Below, piece after piece: positions 24,152-32,839 of a DNA stretch of 64,000 nucleotides; position 1 is the stretch's first letter, and each line of letters opens with the position of its first letter. Location: positions 181,584 to 245,583 of the forward strand of contig JALHQH010000014.1 in the NCBI GenBank assembly GCA_022842065.1, in the 5' to 3' direction. Source of the DNA: Caldilineaceae bacterium. GTDB lineage: Bacteria > Chloroflexota > Anaerolineae > Caldilineales > Caldilineaceae. The notes beneath the pieces are model-generated. The model saw only the letters and a list, made by a program, of their open reading frames with translations. It made no database searches and was not told where the DNA came from. The position numbers and the translations under genes were made by a program.

Positions 24152-25069
24152 ATGACCCAACGACTGGGCTTTATCGGTCTCGGCAATCTGGGTGTGCATC
24201 TGGCCAACAGCTTGCTGCGCGCCGGCTTTGCGCTTACGGTCCATGATCTTAATCAAAACGCAGCGACAGGCTTATTGGCTGCCGGCGCAAGCTGGGCAGA
24301 TTCACCACAAGCCGTGGCGGAAGCGTGCGACAGCGTCTTCACCTGCCTGCCCTCATCCAAGGCGGTGAGCATAGTCGTGAGTGGCGAAAAGGGCATCTTG
24401 GCTGGGCTAAAGCCAGGTGGCACTTGGATCGACATGAGCACCAATGAGCGCAACGAGACAGTGCGCTTAGCCGCCTTAGTGACCGCAAAGGGGTGCAACG
24501 CCCTGGAATCACCCGTCACCGGCGGCGTCCATAAGGCCGCGGCGGGCGATATTACAGTGCTCGTCGGCGGCGACGAAGCGGTCTATCAGGCCCATTTGCC
24601 CGCACTACAAGCGATGGGCAACCCGGTGCTCTACATGGGACCATTGGGCAGCGCCGCCACCATCAAGGTGATCACCAACATGTTGGCCTTTATCCATCTG
24701 GTGGCAGCGGGTGAGGCGTTGATGTTGGCCAAACGGGGCGGGCTGGATCTGGCGCAGGCGTTCGAGGCGATTAAGGCCAGTTCGGGCAACAGTTTTGTCC
24801 ACGAAACCGAGAGTCAGGTGATCCTCAACGGCAGTTATAACATTAATTTCACCATGGATCTGGCCTGCAAGGACCTGGGCTTCGCGATGCAACTGGGCCG
24901 CGATTTCGGCGTGCCGCTCGATCTGGCCGGCCTGACCGAACAGACCTTTATTCGAGCACGGTCGCAATATGGTGGTAGCGCTTGGTCATCACAGGTGGTA
25001 AAATTGTTAGAGGACGCGCTGGGTACCGATTTACGCGCCCCAGGCTTTCCAGCCGAACTGGAAAGCTAA
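24152..25069 (+). CDS. NAD(P)-dependent 3-hydroxyisobutyrate dehydrogenase family protein
   Basis: A 305-residue beta-hydroxyacid dehydrogenase. The dinucleotide-binding motif is GFIGLGNLGVHLANSLLRAG at the N terminus. ESPVTGGVHKAAAGDITVLVGG is the substrate-binding loop. The catalytic Lys lies in ATIKVITNMLAFIHLVAAGEAL, where relatives usually have K-x-x-x-N. The start follows GAGGAAA. Family members oxidise 3-hydroxyisobutyrate, tartronate semialdehyde, L-threonate and similar acids. In this operon it would oxidise or reduce an intermediate before or after aldol cleavage. L-threonate/erythronate-type pathways also pair such an enzyme with class II aldolases. Confidence 0.88.
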   Translation: MTQRLGFIGLGNLGVHLANSLLRAGFALTVHDLNQNAATGLLAAGASWADSPQAVAEACDSVFTCLPSSKAVSIVVSGEKGILAGLKPGGTWIDMSTNERNETVRLAALVTAKGCNALESPVTGGVHKAAAGDITVLVGGDEAVYQAHLPALQAMGNPVLYMGPLGSAATIKVITNMLAFIHLVAAGEALMLAKRGGLDLAQAFEAIKASSGNSFVHETESQVILNGSYNINFTMDLACKDLGFAMQLGRDFGVPLDLAGLTEQTFIRARSQYGGSAWSSQVVKLLEDALGTDLRAPGFPAELES

Positions 25070-25120
25070 CGTCTCATCGCAATTGGACCACTTAACTATG
25101 AGCTTGAAAGGGTTTTTACC

Positions 25121-26029
25121 GTGCTTTCTCAACAACAAATCGACTTTTTCCAAGAAAATGGCTATCTGCTGGTGAAGGGGCTCTTCTCCAAGGCCGAGGC
25201 CGCCCAATTTCGCCAGGAGGCACACGCGATTATCGAGCGGCTTTCTGCCAATACCAGTTTAGATGCCACCTGGGGGGCGGCGCGCCAGACTTCGGATGAT
25301 GCCAAAAAGACGGCGATCTACCACTGCCACAATGTGCAGTTTTACTCGGCGGCGCTCACGCGCCTGATCAGCGATGAGCGCTTTACTGGGGCCGCAGCGG
25401 ACATTATGGGTACGCCGAATGTGCAACTGCACCACAACAAGCTCTTTATCAAACCATCGGAAAAAGGCTCGCCCTTTCCCATGCATCAAGATGCCCCTTT
25501 CTTTGAGCATCACAACCACAGCATGATCGCCGGCGTTGTCCATTTTGATGATGCCCCCATCGAAAAAGGCTGCATCCGCGTGGTGCCGGGCAGCCACAAG
25601 TTGGGCATGATCGAGCACCTGCCCGAAGGCGGCTGGCATCTGCCCTTTAGTGAATACCCCATCGAATCCTCTGTCCCCTGCCCTGCCGAGGCTGGCGATG
25701 TGCTCTTTTTTAGCTACCTGACCATCCACGGGTCGGGGATCAATGTCAGCAACGAGGCGCGCACAACCCTGTTGGTGCAGATGCGCGATCCGATGGACCC
25801 GCCGGTCAAGTTGACTCATCTCTCCCGCGGCCAGGGGATGATGTTACGCGGTGTTGATCCCAGTGGCCGTCACTACCCCATGAGCGAAGCCGATGCGGTG
25901 AAGGCACAAGGTGGCCCCACGATGGGTGGGGGAATGGGCGGGCCAACAATGGGCGGGGCGATGGGGAATGAACCGACGATGGGTGGCGCGATGGGCGCGC
26001 CGGCGATGGGCGGGGCAATGGGTATGTAA
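25121..26029 (+). CDS. PhyH family oxygenase 5 with Gly/Met-rich tail
   Basis: A 302-residue PhyH oxygenase. Iron ligands are H122 and D124 (PMHQDAPFF) and H203 (TIHGSG), with Arg at about 214. KGCIRVVPGSHKLGM is the family motif. From about residue 266 the protein ends in a low-complexity tail of PTMGG, GAMGG and AMGGAMG segments, similar in composition to the tail of PhyH 2 but encoded by imperfect repeats. The start is GTG at 25121 after GAAAGGG. It is inside the IclR-linked operon, between a dehydrogenase and an aldolase, so hydroxylation is part of that pathway. Substrate unknown. Confidence 0.87.
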   Translation: MLSQQQIDFFQENGYLLVKGLFSKAEAAQFRQEAHAIIERLSANTSLDATWGAARQTSDDAKKTAIYHCHNVQFYSAALTRLISDERFTGAAADIMGTPNVQLHHNKLFIKPSEKGSPFPMHQDAPFFEHHNHSMIAGVVHFDDAPIEKGCIRVVPGSHKLGMIEHLPEGGWHLPFSEYPIESSVPCPAEAGDVLFFSYLTIHGSGINVSNEARTTLLVQMRDPMDPPVKLTHLSRGQGMMLRGVDPSGRHYPMSEADAVKAQGGPTMGGGMGGPTMGGAMGNEPTMGGAMGAPAMGGAMGM

Positions 26030-26051
26030 GGCAATTCGTAACAACCAAACC

Positions 26052-26140
26052 ACCCCTCCCTAACCCTCCCCTGTTAAGGGAGGGGATCTAGCTGGGAGAC
26101 CCAGGTTCCCTCCGTTAACAGGGGAGGGTTAGGGAGGGGT
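26052..26140. repeat. Inverted repeat family D (CCCTAACCCTCCCCTGTTAA type)
   Basis: Perfect 26-base arms (26052-26077, beginning ACCCCTCCCTAACCC, with 26115-26140) enclose a 37-base spacer with its own AGGGAGGGG/CCCTCC pairing. Related CCTCCCTTAGCAGGGGAGGG sequence occurs inside the element at 54577-54967. It separates the PhyH and aldolase genes of the operon. Confidence 0.75.
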
Positions 26141-26214
26141 TAGTCGTTATAATCTTATTCAACGGCAAACACTGGGGTAGTCCTGTGTGCGAAGACAATG
26201 GAAAAGGACAGTGT

Positions 26215-26955
26215 ATGACCAAGAAGTTGGTAGTGAGTGAAGCGCGTGTTGATCTGGCGGCAGCGTTTCGCTGGGCAGTGCGGCTGAATATGCATGAGGC
26301 GACGGCCAACCATTTTAGTGTGGCCGTCTCGGCGGATGGCAAACAATTTTTGCTCAACCCACGGGGACGCCACTTTTCGCGCGTGCGCGCCAGTGAACTT
26401 TTATTGCTCGATGCCGATAATCCAAACGCAATCCAAGGGGCAAATGCGCCTGACCCGACAGCCTGGTATCTGCATGCCCATCTGCATCAACATCTACCCC
26501 ATGCCCGCTGTATTTTGCACACCCACATGCCTTATACCACAGCGTTGGCCTGTTTGCAGGATTTTGAATTTCTGATGCTCGATCAAAACGCCTGCCGCTT
26601 TTATGGCCGCATTGCCTATGATCGCGATTACAACGGGATGGCACTCGATGATCAGGAAGGGGAACGGGTCGCGCACCTGCTGGGCACCGACAAAAGTGTG
26701 CTCTTTATGGGTAACCACGGCGTGATCGTGGTCGGGCCAACTGTCGCCGAAGCCTTTGACGAACTTTATTATCTGGAGCGGGCGGCCCAAGTGCAGATCC
26801 TGGCCCTTTCCACCCGCCAAGAGCTGGCGCTTATTCCCGATAGTGTGGCAGCCTTGGCCTGTGAACAGTGGCTGGCATATCCGCAATTTTCCGAGTCGCA
26901 CTTTGCGGCGCTCAAGGAAATACTGGATGAGGAAGAGCCGACGTACAAACTTTGA
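26215..26955 (+). CDS. Class II aldolase/adducin family protein
   Basis: A 246-residue zinc-dependent aldolase-fold protein related to fuculose-phosphate aldolase. Motifs are NHFSVAVS (the N-x-S/T loop), WYLHAHLHQHLP, the zinc-ligand pair in CILHTHMPY, and the third His in MGNHGVIVVG. The acid residue near the zinc is harder to place. The start at 26215 follows AAGGA; an upstream GTG at 26185 is possible. It would split a phosphorylated or free sugar-acid chain into smaller pieces, or act as an epimerase/decarboxylase as some relatives do. It lies in the IclR-linked operon, 46 bases before the next gene. Confidence 0.83.
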   Translation: MTKKLVVSEARVDLAAAFRWAVRLNMHEATANHFSVAVSADGKQFLLNPRGRHFSRVRASELLLLDADNPNAIQGANAPDPTAWYLHAHLHQHLPHARCILHTHMPYTTALACLQDFEFLMLDQNACRFYGRIAYDRDYNGMALDDQEGERVAHLLGTDKSVLFMGNHGVIVVGPTVAEAFDELYYLERAAQVQILALSTRQELALIPDSVAALACEQWLAYPQFSESHFAALKEILDEEEPTYKL

Positions 26956-27001
26956 CAAGGTGACTGGGTGATTCGTTGATTAGGTGATTGGGAGAGGGTG
27001 T

Positions 27002-28111
27002 ATGGAGACAGCGATTGTAGAAGTAACGATGGGTGAGCGAGCAGTAGAGGTTGGCTGGAGCGATGGGCGACGGAGCAACTATCACTATTTTTGGCTGCGC
27101 GATAATTGTCCGCAGTTGCGGCATAAAACGACCAACCATCGCGTGGTGGAAAGCTCGACGCTGCCGACCGATGTGCGACCGGCGTTGGCAGCCGTGAATG
27201 AGGCGGGGGAATTGCACCTTGTTTGGCAGCATGATCGCCATGAAAGCTGCTTTGATCCGGCCTGGCTGCGCGCCTATGATTATTCGAACGGCGTCAGCCG
27301 CGTGCACCGTCAACCAACTTTGTGGGACGGGGCGATTGGTGAGCAGTTGCCCAGGGCTGATTATGGAGCGTTGATCCAAGATGACGAGGTCAAACGCACC
27401 TATCTCACCGGTTTTCGCGACTATGGGATCGGGGTCTTACACAATGTCCCGACGACATCGGGCACGGTGCTCGAAGTGGCGAAACACTTTGGTGAAGTGC
27501 GCTCAACCAGTTGGGGTACCGTCTTTGATGTCAAAACGATGGCAAATGCCAACTCCGTTGCCTACACGAACCTGCCCCTGGTCACCCATACCGACGAGGC
27601 CTATCGCGACCCCACGCCAACGATTCAATTGCAGCACTTTCTCGTGGCTGATCCCCAGGGCGGGGCCTCAACCCTAGTCGATGGCTTTAAGATCGCGGCG
27701 GATTTGCGTGCCCAGTCACCAGAAAAATTTACCCTATTGAGCACTGTCCCCCTGCACTTTCACTTTCGCGACAGCACGGCGGAGCTAGAAAACGAAGGGC
27801 CGGTGATCGAGTTGAATGTGTTGGGTGAAGTGAGCGGCATTCGCTATTCCAATCATTCGGTCCAGCCCTTTTTGCTGCCCCCGGATCAGATGGAAGCCTA
27901 TTATGCCGCCTACCTCGCCTTTGCCGCCATGCGCGAAAGTGAGCAATATCAACTACGCATCAAACTAGGATCGGGCGATCTCTACATGGTCGATAACCGT
28001 CGCGTCCTGCATGGGCGCACCGGCTTCTCCAGCAACGGCGCGCGCCATCTCCAAAGCTGTTACATCGAGCGTGACGAGTTGATCAGCCGGCTCAATGTGT
28101 TGAATCGATAA
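27002..28111 (+). CDS. Gamma-butyrobetaine-hydroxylase-like 2-oxoglutarate oxygenase (TauD/TfdA fold)
   Basis: A 369-residue enzyme. The N-terminal 90 residues (VEVGWSDGRRSNYHYFWLRDNCP) are the DUF971-like, zinc-associated domain typical of gamma-butyrobetaine and trimethyllysine hydroxylases. The catalytic part has H196-x-D198 in VTHTDEAYRDP, the distal His in NRRVLHGRTGF and an Arg shortly after. The ATG at 27002 follows GGAGAGG. Characterised relatives hydroxylate quaternary-ammonium acids such as gamma-butyrobetaine, and some act on aminophosphonate analogues. No carnitine or phosphonate genes are adjacent. It is the last gene of the operon, giving that operon two 2-oxoglutarate oxygenases of different families. 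Confidence 0.87.
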   Translation: METAIVEVTMGERAVEVGWSDGRRSNYHYFWLRDNCPQLRHKTTNHRVVESSTLPTDVRPALAAVNEAGELHLVWQHDRHESCFDPAWLRAYDYSNGVSRVHRQPTLWDGAIGEQLPRADYGALIQDDEVKRTYLTGFRDYGIGVLHNVPTTSGTVLEVAKHFGEVRSTSWGTVFDVKTMANANSVAYTNLPLVTHTDEAYRDPTPTIQLQHFLVADPQGGASTLVDGFKIAADLRAQSPEKFTLLSTVPLHFHFRDSTAELENEGPVIELNVLGEVSGIRYSNHSVQPFLLPPDQMEAYYAAYLAFAAMRESEQYQLRIKLGSGDLYMVDNRRVLHGRTGFSSNGARHLQSCYIERDELISRLNVLNR

Positions 28112-28264
28112 GGCCGCGTAATTGATTGATCCACGAAGCTACACGAAGGAAAGCCAAGAGTTGAGCCCACACCGCCTGCCACCAGACGAGCCAAACAGGT
28201 CGGTTTAGGCTAGTCTGCCTGCGCCAATTCCTTTTACCATGTTGCAGAAAGGCTTTAACTAGCT

Positions 28265-29107
28265 TCACTGTAGATGTTTAGCCAGAAATTGCGCAGTCAA
28301 CGCCGGCACCTGCGGATCGGTGAATTGTCCATGCCCGGCCCCAACCACCGTGTAAAAGGTCACCTCTACCCCAGCTTTTTGCAACGCCGCTACCAACAGT
28401 TGACTCTGCCCATAAGGCACCAGCGGATCACAATCGCCATGCACAATCAGAAAGGGCGGTGCCGCGCTGGTGACATAGGTGATCGGATTGCAACGGGCGA
28501 CCTTGGCCGGGTGCTCCTGAATCGGGCCGCCGACCAATTCGGATTCCGGTGAATCAGGCGTGTCATGGATCATGCCAGCGGGCAGCCGCTGGCTGTCCAT
28601 CTGCAAAAAGTCGGTCGGCCCAAAATAGTCAACCACACATTGGACGCGGCTGGAAACGTCTAAATATGCCCCCACCTCAAATTCGGCGACATCACCCGTT
28701 GTACCAACCATTGCGGCCAGATGACCGCCGGCGGACGGTCCCCACGTCGCAAAACGCGCTGGGTCAAGGCTAAGTTGTTGCGCATGGGCGCGCAGCCAAC
28801 GCACGGCGGCCTTACAGTCTTCGATCTGCGCCGGAAAGATCGCGTGTTGGCTCAGGCGATAGTTAATGCTGGCCACCGCATAGCCGCGCGCTAGATAGTC
28901 CAGCGGCAACTGATCATGTTCGTTGCCCTCTTTGCTGCCCATGCGGAACGCACCGCCGTGGATCCAGATCAGCAGGGGAGACGGCCCCTCTTGCGCCGGC
29001 AGATAAAGATCCAATTTTTGGCGTTCGTGGCCATTGGTGACATAAGCGATGTCGCGCTGCACCGTTACACCAGCGGCTAGTTGCGTAGACACGATTTGTG
29101 GTTGCAT
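28265..29107 (-). CDS. Alpha/beta hydrolase (carboxylesterase, HSL/BD-FAE type)
   Basis: A 280-residue intracellular esterase. The HGGAFRMGS oxyanion motif, the nucleophile Ser in TWGPSAGGHLAA, Asp in HGDCDPLVPYGQ and His in GAGHGQF make a complete triad. INYRLSQHAIFPAQIEDCKAAVRWLRAHA is the conserved stretch before the nucleophile. Members hydrolyse short acyl or feruloyl esters. A strong GAGGAGG precedes the ATG. A full family A hairpin repeat lies just upstream, probably in the promoter or leader. It is convergent with the IclR-linked operon. Confidence 0.85.
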   Translation of the reverse strand: MQPQIVSTQLAAGVTVQRDIAYVTNGHERQKLDLYLPAQEGPSPLLIWIHGGAFRMGSKEGNEHDQLPLDYLARGYAVASINYRLSQHAIFPAQIEDCKAAVRWLRAHAQQLSLDPARFATWGPSAGGHLAAMVGTTGDVAEFEVGAYLDVSSRVQCVVDYFGPTDFLQMDSQRLPAGMIHDTPDSPESELVGGPIQEHPAKVARCNPITYVTSAAPPFLIVHGDCDPLVPYGQSQLLVAALQKAGVEVTFYTVVGAGHGQFTDPQVPALTAQFLAKHLQ

Positions 29108-29126
29108 CAGCTTGATTTCCTCCTCA

Positions 29127-29197
29127 TATACTCGGCTCTGTCATCATTTGGCATTTTTACTTGTGTAGAAAATGTTAAATGATGACAACCGCTGGTA
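29127..29197. repeat. Dispersed hairpin repeat family A, full copy 1
   Basis: GTCATCATTTGGCATTTT (29140-29157) pairs with 29169-29186 (two G/T-type mismatches); the loop is TACTTGTGTAG. The outer ends carry TATAC and GGTATA. The opposite-orientation copy at 45717-45763 differs by only a few bases. Both lie directly upstream of minus-strand genes. Confidence 0.7.
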
Positions 29198-29227
29198 TAA
29201 CAGCTGCTTTTATCAGCGCGAATAGGG

Positions 29228-32200
29228 TCAAACAGCTTGCGCCAACTGGATTAATGCGTAGTTGGCCGGCACATTTTGCAGATAAGATTGGCGCAATTGC
29301 GGATCACTGATCTGGGCCGCTTGGTGCTGCAAGAGCGTCCACGCCCGTTGAAAGATCGCGGGGGCGCGAGGATCATGGTTTGCAACGAGCACATGATAAC
29401 AGGTCAGCAGAATTCGTTGTGGGCTCTGAAACGGATTAAACTGGGCTTGCTCAAAACGCGCTAAGAGTTGCTCGACTTCCGCTAAGGCCGCAGCAAATTG
29501 GCCTTGCGCCAGCGCAACGGCAGCGATACAGGCCTGTCCCTGTAACAGCTCTTCGGCAACACTACTACGCTGACTAAGCGCATTGGCCTGTTGATAGGCA
29601 GCCAGCGCAGCGACCGGATCGTTGCGCCGGAGCAGCACATGACCACGCGTAATCAATGCTTCGCGCGCAGGATGATAGTAATTGTGTTGGTCGGCTAATG
29701 CTAGCGTTTGCCGACAATAACGCAGGGCTTCGATGCCATTATCCATTTGTTCAAAGAGCAGCGCATGTAGGGCAAACAACTCAGCTTCAATGCGCTTTTC
29801 CCCCTGCTCCGCCGCCATCTCCTGCGCTTCATCTAAATAAGTGAGTGCGGCATGGTAGTCACCCAGCAACAACGCCAAGGTACCAAGATTGCCAATCACA
29901 AGGGTGATTTCGCGTTTTTTGCCGACCTGACGGCTCAAATACAAATTTTGCTCAAAATAGGCAATGGCCTGGGCAAAGTCGCCCAGGTCGCGATAGATGA
30001 TGCCCAAATTGGTGAGAATCGAGGTTTCCAAACTACGATAGTTGTGCTGACGAGCAAGCAGCAGCCCCTGATGTAAAGCAGCCAGTGCAGTTGGATACGT
30101 TTGGGTGGCACTGCCATGCAATCCCAAGGCGGCATAACAAGCCACCTGCTCGGCGATTTGTTCATGTTGTTGGGCAAGCTGCAAGGCCTTGGTCAATTGT
30201 TGAGATTGGCGCCCATAGTCACCTTGTACCCAGGCAGCAGCAGATAATTGGCGGTAAGCACCCATTTCCAAGATGGGATCCGCGACCTGTGCCGCCCAGG
30301 TGAGTACCTCTTGGCCCACTTCAATTACCTTGGTGGTTTGCGATAGGCTGTTGTAACAAGCGGCAAGTTTGAGCAAGAGGTAACCGAGCAATTGCTGGAT
30401 TGGTAAGGTTGGAGTGACATGATGGGTAAGCAACTGCCGTAACTGAGTGACACTGGACGAAAAGATCGCTTCAGCTTCCGTATAGAGACCGGCAAGTTGA
30501 TAATACTGGTTTAACCCTTCATACGCACGCAGGAGTAATTCTAGCTGACGCTGTGCCAGCGCCCACCGCCAGGCAACGCGTATATTCGCCAGATCACCCT
30601 GGATCATTTCCTGAAAATCGCGCTCAACGGTCACGCCTAGTTGCCAACTAGCCAGTAGATTGAGGTAATAGGCAGCATGACGATTACGCAACCACACAGC
30701 TTCTTCCGGTAGTCGGTTTGCTGGTAGTTCATGCGCAGGCAGACCATGGTCGACCGCGCTAGCTGCGAGGGCCCACTGTTCAGCTGCAAAGCGCCGAACC
30801 AACTCGTGTAGGCGAAAACGATCCTCACCATCCGCATAGAGCAGTGAATGGGCTTCCAGCAACGCGAGCTGGTCCGGTGTAGCGCCGGTGACAACCAATG
30901 CGGCCTCAAGACTAAAGCCGCCGCTGAAAACGGAACAATGGAGCAACATTGTCCGTTCCACCGGCGATAACAGTTGCCACGAGGTGGCCAAAACACTTTG
31001 CATACTACGTTGGCGGGGCGGCAGATCGCGCAAGGAAGCTGTCAACGCGCGCGAATTTGCTTGCAAGGCCACCGCGATTTCTTCACATGAATTGTACTCG
31101 ACATGGGCCGCGGCCAGTTCAATACCGAGTGGCAAGCCATTAACAAAGTGGCAGATCTGGAACACCGCCGGACTATTCTGTTCGGTTAAGATAAAACCAG
31201 GGGTTGTGCGCGCGGCGCGCGCAACAAAGAGTCGTACACTGGGGCTGTAACGCAAGGTTGCACTGGAGTTGGGTATCCGTCCACCTTCATCTGACAGACT
31301 GGGTAGGGCAAGACCTTCGAGCCGCAGCACCGATTCTGCTTGAAAATCGAGGCGACGACGCGAAGTAACCAGCAACGTAACCTGGGGTGCGGCTTCCAAC
31401 AACCGGATCATAAATTCGGCAGCCGGGTAGAGATGTTCAAAATTGTCCAAGATCAGCAAAAGTTGTTTTGCATGCAGATAGGTAAAGAGCTGTTGCGCCA
31501 AGGGAGCTTGGGCATGAAAGGTCAACTGCAGCTGGCTACCAATCGCCAATGCCAGTTGATCATCCATGCGCTCTTCTAGTGGCACAGCCGCCAGCCCAAC
31601 AAAGTAAACGCCATGGGCAAAGGCCTGATGCGTGCGCTCGGCTACTGCTAGCGCCAAGCGCGTCTTCCCCACGCCGCCTTCACCAGTCACCGTAATCAAA
31701 GGGTAACTGGGATCTAGTACCTGCCGGCTGAGTTCCGCGATCTCGCGTTCGCGGCCGATCAAAATGGTTAAGGTACGGGGCAAGTTGGTTGGGGTGGTAG
31801 CTTTGGCGGACGAAATGCGTTGGTCCACGCGCTGCTGTAATTGCGTTAGTTGTTGGCGATAATCCTGTTGCCGTTCAACGAGCCAAGCCTGAAATGGCAC
31901 ACTATCAACGTTGTGCAAACTATCAAGAAATGTGCGCTGCACCGTTGGCGCAAAGTGCTGCCAGGCTGCCAAGTCAAGTTCATCGCCCTGACGGAGAAAG
32001 CGTTGAAAGGTCAGCAGATCACACCACAACAGGGGGTGATTGGTATTCAGATAAACCGAGTGGCGTGTGGTTTGTAATAAATCCACTGACTGTAACAGTT
32101 GGCGCAAGTTTGAGAGCGCGCCCCGTAAACTTGCCTGTGCCGTGTCAAGTTCGTAACCATGCCACAATAATTTGGCGAGATGATGGCGAGAAATTGGCGT

Positions 32201-32323
32201 ATTACCCTCTACGACCAGATAAGCAAGCAGTGCCCGTACCTTATGCGAACGGAAATTTTCGACTGATTGCTGCCCCAGCTTCACTTGAAATGCACCAAAA
32301 AGTTGGATAAAAAGTTGGCTCAT
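29228..32323 (-). CDS. SARP/BTAD-NB-ARC-TPR transcriptional regulator
   Basis: A 1031-residue AfsR-like regulator. Residues about 1-95 form an OmpR-type winged helix (LLAYLVVEGNTPISRHHLAKLLW), and about 95-165 form the bacterial transcriptional activation domain. The STAND-type NTPase follows: Walker A is GEGGVGKT (about 214-221), Walker B is LLLILDNFEHL (about 280), and the sensor-like LLVTSRRRL. The C-terminal half is about ten TPR-like helix pairs (for example YRSLETSILTNLGIIYRDLG and NYYHPAREALITRGHVLLRR). Such proteins bind a ligand or partner through TPRs and switch on target genes. I use the ATG at 32323; a TTG at 32335 is in frame. The targets are unknown. Confidence 0.9.
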   Translation of the reverse strand: MSQLFIQLFGAFQVKLGQQSVENFRSHKVRALLAYLVVEGNTPISRHHLAKLLWHGYELDTAQASLRGALSNLRQLLQSVDLLQTTRHSVYLNTNHPLLWCDLLTFQRFLRQGDELDLAAWQHFAPTVQRTFLDSLHNVDSVPFQAWLVERQQDYRQQLTQLQQRVDQRISSAKATTPTNLPRTLTILIGREREIAELSRQVLDPSYPLITVTGEGGVGKTRLALAVAERTHQAFAHGVYFVGLAAVPLEERMDDQLALAIGSQLQLTFHAQAPLAQQLFTYLHAKQLLLILDNFEHLYPAAEFMIRLLEAAPQVTLLVTSRRRLDFQAESVLRLEGLALPSLSDEGGRIPNSSATLRYSPSVRLFVARAARTTPGFILTEQNSPAVFQICHFVNGLPLGIELAAAHVEYNSCEEIAVALQANSRALTASLRDLPPRQRSMQSVLATSWQLLSPVERTMLLHCSVFSGGFSLEAALVVTGATPDQLALLEAHSLLYADGEDRFRLHELVRRFAAEQWALAASAVDHGLPAHELPANRLPEEAVWLRNRHAAYYLNLLASWQLGVTVERDFQEMIQGDLANIRVAWRWALAQRQLELLLRAYEGLNQYYQLAGLYTEAEAIFSSSVTQLRQLLTHHVTPTLPIQQLLGYLLLKLAACYNSLSQTTKVIEVGQEVLTWAAQVADPILEMGAYRQLSAAAWVQGDYGRQSQQLTKALQLAQQHEQIAEQVACYAALGLHGSATQTYPTALAALHQGLLLARQHNYRSLETSILTNLGIIYRDLGDFAQAIAYFEQNLYLSRQVGKKREITLVIGNLGTLALLLGDYHAALTYLDEAQEMAAEQGEKRIEAELFALHALLFEQMDNGIEALRYCRQTLALADQHNYYHPAREALITRGHVLLRRNDPVAALAAYQQANALSQRSSVAEELLQGQACIAAVALAQGQFAAALAEVEQLLARFEQAQFNPFQSPQRILLTCYHVLVANHDPRAPAIFQRAWTLLQHQAAQISDPQLRQSYLQNVPANYALIQLAQAV

Positions 32324-32335
32324 AGTGATAGGCAA

Positions 32336-32839
32336 CTCTGCACAAAAACCAGGATTATTGGCACTAGTAAACTAGCTGAGCACACTGATTTTCCAAACAC
32401 GCGTGGATTAATTGTATTTCTCCGACACAGATATACTGAGCGCTAGCATGGATGATAAGCCTCTTCTCGTGTAGATGAATTGATTTTATGATCATCTATA
32501 CCAAACCGCAGTATAGATTGACAGTCACGGTGCGTCCCGCAGTGCGTAAGGTTGAGTTACTTCATGCTGCGCTACGCTACATGATTTGTAAGTCCTAATT
32601 CAACAAGGGAAGCAGCAATAGTGGGATTATACTGTGGAGGAGGTGCCTTTGCCAACTTGTGCCATTACACGGGTACATCCCAAGCAAAAAAGCCCAGTAA
32701 GAGTTCTCACCGGGCTTTGGCAAAACTTTAAAAGGAGTGCGCGGTGCTTTTCTTCGCAGCACTTTATGCTGTGGTGAGAAACAGGATTGCGTTGAAATGA
32801 TCTAGCGGATCAAACCAAAGCAAAGTGCGCTTGCAGGGT
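32336..32839. other. Intergenic region between regulator and propeller gene
   Basis: Contains the minus-strand terminator at 32686-32718, and the promoter region of the SARP regulator near 32340-32520, which is AT-rich. No additional gene is seen. Confidence 0.5.
32686..32718 (-). terminator. Rho-independent terminator of the propeller gene
   Basis: Read on the minus strand, AAAGCCCGGT and ACTGGGCTTT form a stem followed directly by TTTTTT. It is about 120 bases after the stop of the gene at 32840, so that gene and the SARP regulator are separate transcription units. Confidence 0.8.

Noticed and set aside
22764..28111. Carnitine or aminophosphonate catabolic operon, suggested by the gamma-butyrobetaine-hydroxylase-like gene
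   Set aside because: No CoA transferase, HD-domain phosphonate oxygenase, betaine transporter or demethylase is adjacent; sugar-acid enzymes dominate instead.
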